64,000 bases of DNA, taken from Pseudomonas arsenicoxydans. GTDB lineage: Bacteria > Pseudomonadota > Gammaproteobacteria > Pseudomonadales > Pseudomonadaceae. Below the pieces are notes generated by a model. The model had not been told where the DNA came from. It ran no database searches and worked only from the letters and a program-made list of their open reading frames with translations. Location: assembly GCF_900103875.1 (NCBI RefSeq), contig NZ_LT629705.1, forward strand, positions 3,295,001-3,359,000. The letters are read 5' to 3'. Positions 34,516 to 43,286 of this stretch are shown one piece after another. The first letter of the stretch is position 1. The number at the start of each line of letters is the position of its first letter. The translations under genes and the position numbers were made by a program.

Positions 34516-35910
34516 TCAATAGATGTCTTTGGAGAGCAGGGTGAACGGTGTCTTCACCAGGATCTTCAGGTCCAGCCACAACGACCAGTTGTTGATGTAC
34601 TTGAGGTCGATTTCCACGCGTTTCTGCATCTTGTCGAGGGTGTCGGTCTCGCCGCGGCATCCGTTGATCTGAGCCAGGCCGGTAATCCCCGGTTTGATTC
34701 GGTGACGGGCCATGTAGGCGAGAATTTTTCCGGAGTAGTAATCGTTGTGCGCAACCGCGTGCGGACGTGGACCCACCAGGGCCATATGGCCTTGCAGCAC
34801 GTTGAACAGTTGCGGCAACTCATCCAGCGAGGTACGGCGGATAAACCTTCCGACCGCGGTGATCCGCGAGTCGTTTCGACTGGCTTGTTTGACTTCATGG
34901 TCGTCGTGCACGCGCATCGAGCGGAACTTCCAGACCTGGATCACCTTGCCATTCCATCCGTGACGGTCCTGTTTGAAGAACACCGGCCCTGGAGAGTTGA
35001 GTTTCACGGCCAGGGCAATCAGCAACAGCAGGGGGCTGAGCAGGACAATGGCCAACAGCGCCACGCTCTTTTCCAACAGGCTTTTACTCAGTGCGGCGGT
35101 GGGCTGGCTGGTCAGTGGGCTTTCGTTCAAGTAGATCGCCGGCAAACCGTCCACGACCCGTACCGAGTGATTGAGCAGCGTCAGGCTGTTCAAATCCGGC
35201 ACCCAGACCACATCGACATTGGCCCCCAGCAGATCGATGTACATGGCTTCGATTTTTGCCGCTTCGCTCAGGGGTAGTGTTATGTACAAACGACGGATGT
35301 CGTGGGCTTTTATCAACTCCAGCAGTTGTTCCTGAGGACCGACGATACGCGGTGCCCCCAAGCCCAGCGGAAGCGTGGTGTCCGTGCTGACCAAACCCAC
35401 CAGCGGAAAGTGCTCAAGGCTGCGCAGCTTTCTGGCGAGCCCCAATGCCAACTCGCCTGTGCCGACGATCAGGGTTTTATGCTCGCTCTGAAGTGACCGT
35501 TGATAGTATTGCGAGAATCCATGCAATGGCACGTACAGCAGCGCTTGCCCGAGGTAACCGACTGCCGCCCATACCAGGATGATCTCGCGTGAAAACAGCT
35601 CATCAGCCTTGCAGATAAACGCCACGCAGGCCAATGCCGCGAGTGTCATTGACCAGCCCATCAGCAAACGTCCCAATCCCGCCAGGTAGTTGTCCTTCTT
35701 GGCATAGACGCCACACCATGTATAAGCGGGTACCGAGGCCAATACCGTCAGAATGGCGCAGACTCGATAATAAAACTCCAGCGTTCCGGTCTGGTAATAA
35801 ACCAATAAAAACAACAGGGCCGTTACATAGCCCTGACCCAATGCCCACTGTCCCCAGAAGGTCAGTCCTTTGAGGTGGGTATTTCGATTGATACGAAGAT
35901 TGTTAACCAT
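34516..35910 (-). CDS. wcaJ: WcaJ-type undecaprenyl-phosphate glucose-1-phosphate transferase
   Basis: The 464-residue PHPT protein has four N-terminal membrane segments (about 15-120), a CoA-binding-like domain (about 140-250), a fifth hydrophobic segment (about 275-305) and the sugar transferase domain. That domain has SPGPVFFKQDRHG, WKFRSMR, SLDELPQLFNVLQGHMALVGPRP and KPGITGLAQINGCRGET in adjacent stretches. It attaches Glc-1-P to undecaprenyl phosphate, the first step of repeat synthesis. ATG 35910 has GGGGAT 6 bases upstream; the frame extends to 36021 without support. It faces the gfc operon. Confidence 0.92.
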   Translation of the reverse strand: MVNNLRINRNTHLKGLTFWGQWALGQGYVTALLFLLVYYQTGTLEFYYRVCAILTVLASVPAYTWCGVYAKKDNYLAGLGRLLMGWSMTLAALACVAFICKADELFSREIILVWAAVGYLGQALLYVPLHGFSQYYQRSLQSEHKTLIVGTGELALGLARKLRSLEHFPLVGLVSTDTTLPLGLGAPRIVGPQEQLLELIKAHDIRRLYITLPLSEAAKIEAMYIDLLGANVDVVWVPDLNSLTLLNHSVRVVDGLPAIYLNESPLTSQPTAALSKSLLEKSVALLAIVLLSPLLLLIALAVKLNSPGPVFFKQDRHGWNGKVIQVWKFRSMRVHDDHEVKQASRNDSRITAVGRFIRRTSLDELPQLFNVLQGHMALVGPRPHAVAHNDYYSGKILAYMARHRIKPGITGLAQINGCRGETDTLDKMQKRVEIDLKYINNWSLWLDLKILVKTPFTLLSKDIY

Positions 35911-36260
35911 GCGATATCCCCAAAATACGTCCATTTGCGCGTCGACAGACAACAGCCAAAGTTGATAAATCAGCGTTATTGTTTTTATAGGATGGCGCCG
36001 CGTTGACGATCGAAACGCCACTGTGCGGCGCGCTCGTCAGTGAATAGATTAATTGATCGATCTAAAAGCAGTCTGACGACTTCTAACGGAGTGTTAGTTG
36101 CTGTTTCTATTGCGATTTATGAACGGTGTTAGAAATGGTCGATAATTAAAGAGGGGGCGCAAGGCCGGTCGGTATGAAATAAATCAGGGGCATGAAGGGG
36201 GTAGAGTCATGAAGTGCTTTCTTATTTTTGTAGTGCACTATCAAAAGGATTGTTAGTCGC
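35911..36260. other. Intergenic region wcaJ / regulator
   Basis: A 350-base AT-rich stretch. It holds the wcaJ promoter, several GTTAG words, an inverted TTCTAAC...GTTAGAA pair (about 36079-36134) and a divergent motif copy, GTTAGAAATGGTCGA (36128-36142). A 15-codon frame at 36209 is not convincing as a gene. Confidence 0.5.
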
Positions 36261-36938
36261 TCAGATGTTATTTTTCCCTCGGGTGATTTTCTGTATCAGG
36301 CAATAGCCACGGTTTCGAACTGCGCGGAAAAGGCGCTCGCCATTACTGGCATTTTTAAATTTTTCCTGTAATCGACTGAGGCACATTTCGAGACCGCGAT
36401 AGTGCTCGGGTTCTCTGCCAATGCTGCGAATCAGATCATCTTTGCTGACCACTCGATCATCATGGTGGAGCATTTTCTCGACCAGCGTCGCCTCAAGACC
36501 GGTCAAGACAATCTCGACATCATCTTTGATCAGCGCGCCATTACCGTTGCTCAGTTGCCAGGCGTCCGAGCACGGATAGTGAGCTTTCACATTCATTGAG
36601 ACGGACTCGTCCCGAGTGTCACCTGTCGGTGAAGTGATGTTATTAAAAGATGTGTCGGATTGCGCGGCTAACCACTCGGACTCAAATGTCGAGAGTATGC
36701 GCTGAGTGTCATGTTTGATAACAGGCGGGACATTTATGTCCAGATGAGGGGAGATAAACTCCATGAGTTTGGGCGTTGAAGAGGGAAGGGTAACACCTTC
36801 GACAAACATTTTTGCCTGTGACGTGCCGAATGAGTTATATCGCTCGCTCGAGAGTAAGGCTTCAAGCTCAAGTTGTAATGCCGGGCTGTGGGTAACGACG
36901 ACAAAGTATTTTCTGGGGAGGGGTGTACTGCTTTCCAT
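36261..36938 (-). CDS. Winged-helix (OmpR-type) regulator, third gene of triad
   Basis: The 225-residue protein has a C-terminal Trans_reg_C domain (about 140-218: VLTGLEATLVEKMLHHDDRVVSKDDLIRSIG, then LSRLQEKFK and RAVRNRGYCLIQK, split for brevity). The N-terminal 110 residues begin like a receiver (KYFVVVTHSPALQLELEALL) but show no phospho-acceptor Asp or Lys, so control is probably not by phosphorylation. It is distantly paralogous to the regulator at 37747-38487. It follows the EAL-like gene by 28 bases, in one operon. Confidence 0.72.
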   Translation of the reverse strand: MESSTPLPRKYFVVVTHSPALQLELEALLSSERYNSFGTSQAKMFVEGVTLPSSTPKLMEFISPHLDINVPPVIKHDTQRILSTFESEWLAAQSDTSFNNITSPTGDTRDESVSMNVKAHYPCSDAWQLSNGNGALIKDDVEIVLTGLEATLVEKMLHHDDRVVSKDDLIRSIGREPEHYRGLEMCLSRLQEKFKNASNGERLFRAVRNRGYCLIQKITRGKNNI

Positions 36939-36966
36939 GTCTCTCTCCTGAAGGGTACGCTCGATT

Positions 36967-37716
36967 TCAGTTTAATAGGATGTCGGCAGGGGAGTAATGG
37001 CTCCCTTGAAAGTATTCAAACGGCAATGCGCGAGCCAGTATATGGCTAGCAGCTTGCTCCACTCTGTCCGCAATAAATGCAACTTTTGTGGTATGCGTCA
37101 GCATCGTCATGCGTTCGTGGAGTCGATTGAAAAGTTCTGGGTTGCCAGTGAGTTTAAGACTCAAGTCTAGGGTTGAAAGCGGGATCTTTATATAGTCGAA
37201 TAAATTCAGGGTTGTAAACATCTCGATACTTTCATCGTCGATGTTGTAATTGTCGAAGGCGATTTCAATGCCGTGATCTTTCAACAGGTACAGGTTGTTG
37301 AGGATTTTCTTTTTTTCGACGAAGCTGACCGCCGAGAGGGGTAGCTCATTGAGTGCGATCACCAGCGTCTGGCCAAGATTTCCCAGCGCATCGCCGCACT
37401 GGATCAGCTCTTCAGCGAGGGCGGAGCTGGCGAGATCCGACTGCCTGACGCAGACGAATCGACGGCTCAGGTACTTGCTTTCGCTTGAGGTATTGCGATC
37501 TTTAAGCGAGCAGGCAATCTGCCGGGTTTGCGTGAGTACTTCACTGTAAAGTCCGCTCATCGGGTTCACCCGTGCAGGAGTGGGCTGAGCCTGAAGGTCG
37601 TCAAACTGTATTCTGATCTCGCTGCCAAAAGGGCAGTCATCGCGAGTGAGGATCAATTGTCGAGACAAATAATGACTCGCAGGATAGACGTAAGACGCGC
37701 TCCCCGGTGCGTTCAT
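36967..37716 (-). CDS. Degenerate EAL-domain protein
   Basis: The 249-residue protein has an EAL-like second half: GIEIAFDNYNIDDESIEMFTTLNLFDYIKIP stands where active enzymes have GVxIAlDDFGTGYSSLxxLxxLPxDxIKID. FIADRVEQ replaces IAEGVE, and EYFQGSHYS replaces the QGYxfs end. The EAL signature and the DD pair are missing, so c-di-GMP hydrolysis is unlikely and a binding or protein-contact role (as in YdiV or BvgR) is likelier. GGGAG precedes ATG 37716. It lies between two winged-helix regulators with gaps of 28 and 30 bases. Confidence 0.68.
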   Translation of the reverse strand: MNAPGSASYVYPASHYLSRQLILTRDDCPFGSEIRIQFDDLQAQPTPARVNPMSGLYSEVLTQTRQIACSLKDRNTSSESKYLSRRFVCVRQSDLASSALAEELIQCGDALGNLGQTLVIALNELPLSAVSFVEKKKILNNLYLLKDHGIEIAFDNYNIDDESIEMFTTLNLFDYIKIPLSTLDLSLKLTGNPELFNRLHERMTMLTHTTKVAFIADRVEQAASHILARALPFEYFQGSHYSPADILLN

Positions 37717-37746
37717 AATGCAATAACTCCCTTGCTTGTTAACTCG

Positions 37747-38487
37747 TCAAGCGGTCGCGATCAGACCCCTGATTAGACGATATCCATGACCACGAATACT
37801 TTGAATGGCGTTGGTGCCGTACATGCCTTTTATTTTGCCGCGAAGGCGGCTTATCGATTTTTCCAAGGCTCTTGGGTCATAAAAATTTATATTTAGCCCC
37901 ATGATTCTGGCGATTTCGTCGTGGCTCAATATTTGGTTTCTGGTTTCAGAAAATGCTTCAAGAATTTTCATTTCGGGAAACGAAACGTCCAGCTTTTTAT
38001 AATCTCCAATCAGGCACATGCGCGTCGGATCGAGAAGCAAGCTGTGCTTCTTCTGCCACTCTGCACTGTCGAAAAAATCAGCAAGTACGTCGCAGTTTTC
38101 ACTCGGTAAAGTCGTGAATTTAACGCAGTGGTCGGCGCCGGCAAGATAATATTTCATCTTGTTGTAAGTGCCTTTTCCTGTGATCGCTACAAATATGATA
38201 CTGGCCTGGTTGTGGGCGCGAATACTTTCTACCAGCGCAAGGCTTTCAATAAACACCTGGGGGCTGTCAATCACAATGAAGATTGCGCGATACGAATGAG
38301 TATTCCTGTTTTTTCTAAATGGGTTGTTGTAGCACATTGTATCGACGGGTATATCACGGGCAATGTGGCTGGCAACTAAAGTTCTAAAATCCTCTGCTAT
38401 TGAATGGGTCCGCCCCATGGTGAGAATGCCTGGCACCTCCTTCACGTGGTTGTGGCGGGTCGTCGTTATTTTCCCTGTAAGCATCAT
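37747..38487 (-). CDS. Winged-helix (OmpR-type) regulator, first gene of triad
   Basis: The 246-residue protein has a receiver-like middle part (about 65-130: RAIFIVIDSPQ, FVAITGKGT, AGADHCVKF) that keeps a candidate Asp and Lys but not the rest of the pocket. A C-terminal winged helix follows (about 165-240: FPEMKILEAFSE, EIARIMG, SRLRGKIKG, IRGHGYRLIRG). It is the promoter-proximal gene of the three-gene - strand operon beside the exopolysaccharide genes, and the best candidate for their local regulator. The target is unknown. Confidence 0.72.
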   Translation of the reverse strand: MMLTGKITTTRHNHVKEVPGILTMGRTHSIAEDFRTLVASHIARDIPVDTMCYNNPFRKNRNTHSYRAIFIVIDSPQVFIESLALVESIRAHNQASIIFVAITGKGTYNKMKYYLAGADHCVKFTTLPSENCDVLADFFDSAEWQKKHSLLLDPTRMCLIGDYKKLDVSFPEMKILEAFSETRNQILSHDEIARIMGLNINFYDPRALEKSISRLRGKIKGMYGTNAIQSIRGHGYRLIRGLIATA

Positions 38488-38985
38488 GCTTTGACTCGGC
38501 TGGGTGCTGACATTTGGATGTTAAAGCACCAATTCTCATTTGTGACTGACAATTGGTAACATTTCACGGAATTTTCCAGCGGTCATCACATATTTTTTAA
38601 CATTGCAGGGGGCTACGACGTGATTCTTCGCGGTTCCGGCATGCAGCACGTGGATGGCAAAAGAGTGTCATTGTGCCATCTTTTTTCGTGATCTCTCGCT
38701 TTTCCAGAACAATGAACGTTACACGCGGCTCACACATTCAGTTACATACCGATTTCCAAGGACGTTAATAATGGCCACGGCAGGTCTAGTTGGAAGAGAG
38801 GTTTTGGCGTTTCTTCGGCTCCCCTATAACTCGTGTTTGTTGTTATATAACATCCCTCTTGATAAGGGGTGGCTGGACATTTAATAACATTAAGTTTTAA
38901 TACGTGGCTGGATGCGTTTTAATTTCTCGTTGGCGACACATCTTAAGCAGATCAGTTGATGTGCTTTTGTCAGTGAGAGGAACTA
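38488..38985. other. Long AT-rich intergenic region before uppP
   Basis: A 498-base divergent region between the regulator triad and uppP. ACCAATT and AATTGGT words at about 38528-38556 form an inverted repeat. A 37-codon frame from ATG 38771 to the stop at 38884 has AAGGACG upstream and could be a small gene, but I do not recognise it. Otherwise no feature is seen. Confidence 0.45.
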
Positions 38986-39819
38986 ATGGATTTTTGGACG
39001 ACAGTGGCGGTATTGATATTGGGTGTGGTCGAAGGGCTGACGGAGTTTTTGCCCATATCAAGTACAGGGCACCAGATTATTGTCGCGGACTTACTCGACT
39101 TCGGCGGTGAACGTGCGATGGCGTTCAACATCATTATTCAACTGGGCGCCATTTTGGCGGTCGTCTGGGAGTTTCGGCGCAAGATCTTCGAGATTATCAA
39201 AGGCTTGCCAACGCAACATAACGCGCAACGTTTTACTTTCAACGTATTGATCGGCTTTATACCGGCTGTTGTCTTGGGCGTATTGTTCGCCGACAAGATT
39301 CATGAATATTTGTTTAACCCAATTACCGTCGCGGTGGCTTTGGTTGTAGGCGGTATCGTCATGTTGTGGGCAGAACGGCGGGAGCACGTGGTGTATGTCG
39401 ACCATGTTGACGACATGCGCTGGACTGACGCGCTTAAAGTCGGCTTCGCCCAATGCCTGGCGATGATACCGGGCACCTCGCGTTCCGGCTCGACCATTAT
39501 CGGTGGGCTGCTGTTCGGCCTGTCACGCAAGGCCGCCACCGAATTCTCATTCTTCCTGGCCATGCCAACCATGGTCGGTGCGGCGATCTACTCAGGCTAC
39601 AAGTACCGGGATCTATTCCAGGCCGCTGACCTGCCAGTCTTTGCCCTGGGTTTCGTGACCGCGTTCTTTTTCGCCATGATCGCCGTGCGCGGCTTGCTCA
39701 AGTTCATCGCCAGCCACAGTTACGCCGCATTCGCCTGGTATCGGATCGTCTTTGGGTTGTTGATTCTGGCTACATGGCTGTTCGGTTGGGTCAACTGGAC
39801 TGAAGCTGCAGCGCTCTGA
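38986..39819 (+). CDS. uppP: UppP/BacA undecaprenyl-diphosphatase
   Basis: The 277-residue membrane protein has the two family signatures: [17 protein letters not shown] (about 13-29) and [12 protein letters not shown] (about 163-174). The catalytic Glu, Ser, Arg and His are present. It recycles undecaprenyl-PP released by Wzy polymerisation and peptidoglycan synthesis. GAGGAA precedes the ATG. Its place at the edge of the locus fits a supply role; whether it is locus-specific or the housekeeping copy cannot be told here. Confidence 0.95.
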   Translation: MDFWTTVAVLILGVVEGLTEFLPISSTGHQIIVADLLDFGGERAMAFNIIIQLGAILAVVWEFRRKIFEIIKGLPTQHNAQRFTFNVLIGFIPAVVLGVLFADKIHEYLFNPITVAVALVVGGIVMLWAERREHVVYVDHVDDMRWTDALKVGFAQCLAMIPGTSRSGSTIIGGLLFGLSRKAATEFSFFLAMPTMVGAAIYSGYKYRDLFQAADLPVFALGFVTAFFFAMIAVRGLLKFIASHSYAAFAWYRIVFGLLILATWLFGWVNWTEAAAL

Positions 39820-39824
39820 CACTA

Positions 39825-39856
39825 ACCACCAGGCTGTCGATCAACAGCCTGGTGGT
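39825..39856. terminator. Strong hairpin between uppP and dusA
   Basis: ACCACCAGGCTGT (39825-39837), 6-base loop, ACAGCCTGGTGGT (39844-39856), perfect 13 bp. It has no long T-run on either side, so it may be a REP-like hairpin or factor-assisted terminator. Confidence 0.6.
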
Positions 39857-39870
39857 AACGCGGATAGTTT

Positions 39871-40881
39871 TTAACGCCCTTCAAGCAGCGCCGCTGCCTG
39901 ATCCAGCAACGCCAAAGGCTCTTTCGCCTTGTGAATATCCACCGACAACAATTGCCGGAACTTGCGCGCCCCCGGAAATCCGGTGCCCAATCCCAGTACA
40001 TGTCGGGTGATGTGGTGCATCGAACCACCCGCATCAATGTGCGCGGCGATATAAGGGCGCAACTGGGCCAGCGCTTCGGCCCGACTGATCACCGGGGCTG
40101 TACTGCCGAACAGTTGCTGGTCCACTTCAGCCATCACATAAGGATTGTGATAAGCCTCACGACCCAACATCACGCCGTCAAACGTCTGCAAATGCGCATG
40201 ACAGGCCTCCAGCGTCTTGATTCCGCCGTTGAGAATGATCTCCAACTCCGGAAAGTCCGCCTTCAGCCGTGCCGCCACGTCATAACGCAACGGCGGAATG
40301 TCACGGTTTTCCTTCGGCGACAGCCCCTCCAGAATCGCAATCCGCGCATGCACGGTAAAACTCGTGCACCCGGCATCCCGAACCGTGCCGACGAAATCAC
40401 ACAGCTGCTCGTAACTGTCGCGCCCGTTGATCCCGATCCGATGCTTTACCGTCACCGGAATCGACACCGCATCGCGCATCGCCTTCACACAATCGGCCAC
40501 CAACTGCGGATGCCCCATCAGGCACGCACCAATCATGTTGTTCTGCACCCGATCACTCGGGCAGCCGACATTCAGATTGACCTCGTCATAACCATGTTCC
40601 TGAGCCATGCGCGCGCACGCGGCCAGGTCCAGCGGAACGCTACCGCCAAGTTGCAGCGCAAGCGGGTGCTCGGCTTCGTTATGTCGCAGGAAACGCTCGT
40701 GATCGCCGTTGAGCAACGCGCCGGTGGTGACCATTTCGGTGTAGAGGAGCGCGTGTTTTGAGAGCAGGCGCAGGAAGAACCGGCAGTGGCGGTCTGTCCA
40801 ATCCATCATCGGCGCAACACTAAACCGCCGAGACAGCGCAGTGCTTGTGTTTTGTGGGGTTGTCACAGTTTTAGCTAGCAT
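39871..40881 (-). CDS. dusA: DusA, tRNA-dihydrouridine synthase A
   Basis: The 336-residue FMN-dependent TIM-barrel enzyme has VAPMMDWTDRHCRFF near the N-terminus, LNVGCPSDRVQNNMIGACLMG with the catalytic Cys, HARIAILEGLSPKENR and NGGIKTLE. It reduces uridine 20/20a in the tRNA D-loop. The DusA-type insertion and C-terminal helical domain are present. It marks the right border of the accessory region: in PAO1, as I recall, dusA and tal are neighbours. Confidence 0.95.
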   Translation of the reverse strand: MLAKTVTTPQNTSTALSRRFSVAPMMDWTDRHCRFFLRLLSKHALLYTEMVTTGALLNGDHERFLRHNEAEHPLALQLGGSVPLDLAACARMAQEHGYDEVNLNVGCPSDRVQNNMIGACLMGHPQLVADCVKAMRDAVSIPVTVKHRIGINGRDSYEQLCDFVGTVRDAGCTSFTVHARIAILEGLSPKENRDIPPLRYDVAARLKADFPELEIILNGGIKTLEACHAHLQTFDGVMLGREAYHNPYVMAEVDQQLFGSTAPVISRAEALAQLRPYIAAHIDAGGSMHHITRHVLGLGTGFPGARKFRQLLSVDIHKAKEPLALLDQAAALLEGR

Positions 40882-41078
40882 TTTTCTCTGCGCATTCTGG
40901 GTCGTTTTCAGGCGTCTTTAGTCCGCCTGAAAACAAAGGGTCACCAGTTTACCAAGAGTGCCGGACATTCGCCCGCAAACAGGCCGCCCCGGCACGGGAA
41001 CGTACAGCTGAAACGGCCAAATCATCAACAGCGCCCGTTAACTGTCGCTCCAGGCACCCAACGTCGACTCAACTCATA

Positions 41079-41999
41079 TCAGGAGACATGCCTCGGCATG
41101 TCTTCCAAAGACTCTCCACGTAGAGCGTTCAGCACTAGCGAAAAGGCGGGTGTTGGCAAGCGACGACTTGGGTAGTACAGGTGATAACCCGAAAACAGAG
41201 GGCACCAGTCCTCCAGGACGCGTACCAGGCGGCCATCCTCAAGATGCGGTGCAAATTCTTCTTCCGGCAAGTAGGCGATACCCAAGCCGTTGACTGCCGC
41301 CGCCGGGACATGGGCGCTGGTGTTCACAATGACCTGGCCCGTGACACGCACGTTGAGCTTTCGACCACGCTTTTCGAATTCCCAGGCGTCAACTCCGCCA
41401 AGGGTTGGATAGCGTATGTCGATGCATTGGTGATTCACCAGATCCTGCGGTTTTTTGGGCATGCCCTTGCGTGCGAAATACGCAGGCGATGCCACAGCGG
41501 CCATCCGTACCTGAGGTCCGATTGGAGCGGCGATCATATCTTTATCGACGGTGTCACCAAATCGGATGCCCGCATCGAAGCGGTCAGCGACGATGTCCCG
41601 GAAGCCATAGTTGATATCAAACTCAACCTTGATGTCAGGGTATTCGAGGAGCAGTGGAGTGAGTCGCGGAAGCAGGATGGTCTTCAGGACAAAATCTCCG
41701 CAGGTAATGCGCACCGTACCTGCAGGCTTGTCACGAAGCTCCGTCAAAGCATCCAGCTCTAACTCGATTTCGTCGAAACGATGACCGATGGCCTGCATCA
41801 GGCGTTCACCTGCGCTGGTCGGCGAAACGCTACGAGTGGTGCGCGTAAGCAGGCGAATTTTCAGCCGTTTTTCAAGTGCGGAAATCGTCTGGCTCAGGGC
41901 GGACTGCGTGACACCCAGATGGGCGGCCGCTCGGGTAAAGCTGCCTTCTCTGGCGACCGTCACAAAGGCCAGAAGGTCGTTCAGGTTATGTCGTGACAT
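41079..41999 (-). CDS. LysR-family transcriptional regulator
   Basis: The 306-residue protein has an N-terminal HTH (LNDLLAFVTVAREGSFTRAAAHLGVTQSALS in adjacent pieces) and a LysR substrate-binding domain. The inducer is unknown. It resembles the CrgA-like group in which proteins read DRFDAGIRFGD and control a divergent gene. The divergent alpha/beta hydrolase and MFS genes 192 bases away are the probable targets. Confidence 0.92.
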   Translation of the reverse strand: MSRHNLNDLLAFVTVAREGSFTRAAAHLGVTQSALSQTISALEKRLKIRLLTRTTRSVSPTSAGERLMQAIGHRFDEIELELDALTELRDKPAGTVRITCGDFVLKTILLPRLTPLLLEYPDIKVEFDINYGFRDIVADRFDAGIRFGDTVDKDMIAAPIGPQVRMAAVASPAYFARKGMPKKPQDLVNHQCIDIRYPTLGGVDAWEFEKRGRKLNVRVTGQVIVNTSAHVPAAAVNGLGIAYLPEEEFAPHLEDGRLVRVLEDWCPLFSGYHLYYPSRRLPTPAFSLVLNALRGESLEDMPRHVS

Positions 42000-42191
42000 C
42001 GAAGCCCGCCTATCCGGATTGATTAGCTGTGCTTATAACTTCAACAAGCTTTCATTAGATTATCAAGCATGACGTATTCCCAGAGAATAGGGCAAGCCTC
42101 GCCTGTCGCTACAGGTATTGCTCATACCACTCGCTGATTCAGACCCTGGAAAGCAGGTCGATCAGCACCTACTCACTGATGGAAGCACCTC

Positions 42192-43220
42192 ATGAGAAAC
42201 CTGGTTTTGTTGCTCGGCCTTCTGATGGCGTCGCTCTGCGCACTGGGAGCAGACATGTCCAACGGAGCCGATAATTTTTACAAAAGCGAGAAGGTCACGA
42301 TGCAAAAGGTGACCTTCAAAAATCAGTACCGGATGAACACGGTAGGCAATCTGTTTGTCCCTAAAGATCTGAAGCCCGGTAGCAAAAGTGCGGCAATCAT
42401 CGTTGGCCATCCCATGGGGGCGGCCAAAGAGCAAAGTTCGAACCTGTATGCCCAGAAACTGGCGGAGCAGGGCTTCGTGACACTTGCTATCGATCTGTCG
42501 TTCTGGGGCGAAAGTGAGGGGCAACCGCGCAATGCGGTTGCGCCAGACATCTATGCTGAAGACTTCAGTGCTGCAGTGGATTACCTCGGCACACAGACAT
42601 TTGTTGATCGCAATCGCATAGGCGTCCTGGGCATTTGTGGTAGCGGCGGCTTCGTCATTAGCGCGGCCAAGATCGACCCTCGGATGAAGGCCGTTGCCAC
42701 GGTCAGCATGTACGACATGGGCGCAGCCAACCGAAACGGCTTGAAGCATTCCGTCACTGTCGAGCAGAGGAAGCAAGCTATCGCCGCTGCTGCCGAGCAG
42801 CGATATGTCGAGTTCACAGGTGGCGAAACCCAGTACACCAGCGGAACGGTCCATGAGCTCACTGACACATCCAACCCCATCGAGCGCGAGTTCTACGATT
42901 TCTACCGCACACCACGCGGTGAGTTCACACCCAAAGGTCAGTCACCGTTACTGACCACTCATCCGACGCTCACCAGCAACGCCAAGTTCATGAACTTCTA
43001 TCCGTTCAACGATATCGAGACGATCTCGCCGCGCCCAATGCTGTTCATTGCCGGTGAAAATGCTCACTCGCGTGAGTTCAGTGAAGAGGCCTATCGACTG
43101 GCCGGCCAACCCAAAGAGCTTGTCATCATTCCAGGTGCAGGCCACGTGGATCTCTATGACCGGGTCGATCTTATTCCGTTTGCCAAGCTGACCTCGTTCT
43201 TCCGAACCCACCTTAAGTGA
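42192..43220 (+). CDS. Secreted alpha/beta hydrolase
   Basis: The 342-residue protein has a signal peptide (about 1-20) and an alpha/beta fold with IIVGHPMGAAKEQ (oxyanion region), the nucleophile elbow VLGICGSGGF and a late Asp/His pair (PGAGHVDLYD). The elbow reads like that of dienelactone-hydrolase relatives, where Cys or Ser can be the nucleophile; which residue acts is not clear. It is likely expressed with the MFS gene 66 bases downstream and under the divergent LysR protein. Substrate unknown. Confidence 0.85.
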   Translation: MRNLVLLLGLLMASLCALGADMSNGADNFYKSEKVTMQKVTFKNQYRMNTVGNLFVPKDLKPGSKSAAIIVGHPMGAAKEQSSNLYAQKLAEQGFVTLAIDLSFWGESEGQPRNAVAPDIYAEDFSAAVDYLGTQTFVDRNRIGVLGICGSGGFVISAAKIDPRMKAVATVSMYDMGAANRNGLKHSVTVEQRKQAIAAAAEQRYVEFTGGETQYTSGTVHELTDTSNPIEREFYDFYRTPRGEFTPKGQSPLLTTHPTLTSNAKFMNFYPFNDIETISPRPMLFIAGENAHSREFSEEAYRLAGQPKELVIIPGAGHVDLYDRVDLIPFAKLTSFFRTHLK

Positions 43221-43286
43221 CCAAAAGACGATTCCGACGCCACGTGCTCCTTGCTGGCGTTGGAGCTTTTCGTGTTGGAGAAAATC

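Noticed and set aside
36209..36256. 15-codon leader-like ORF before the regulator triad (+ strand)
   Set aside because: No repeated regulatory codons or attenuator hairpin, and the adjacent genes are on the opposite strand.
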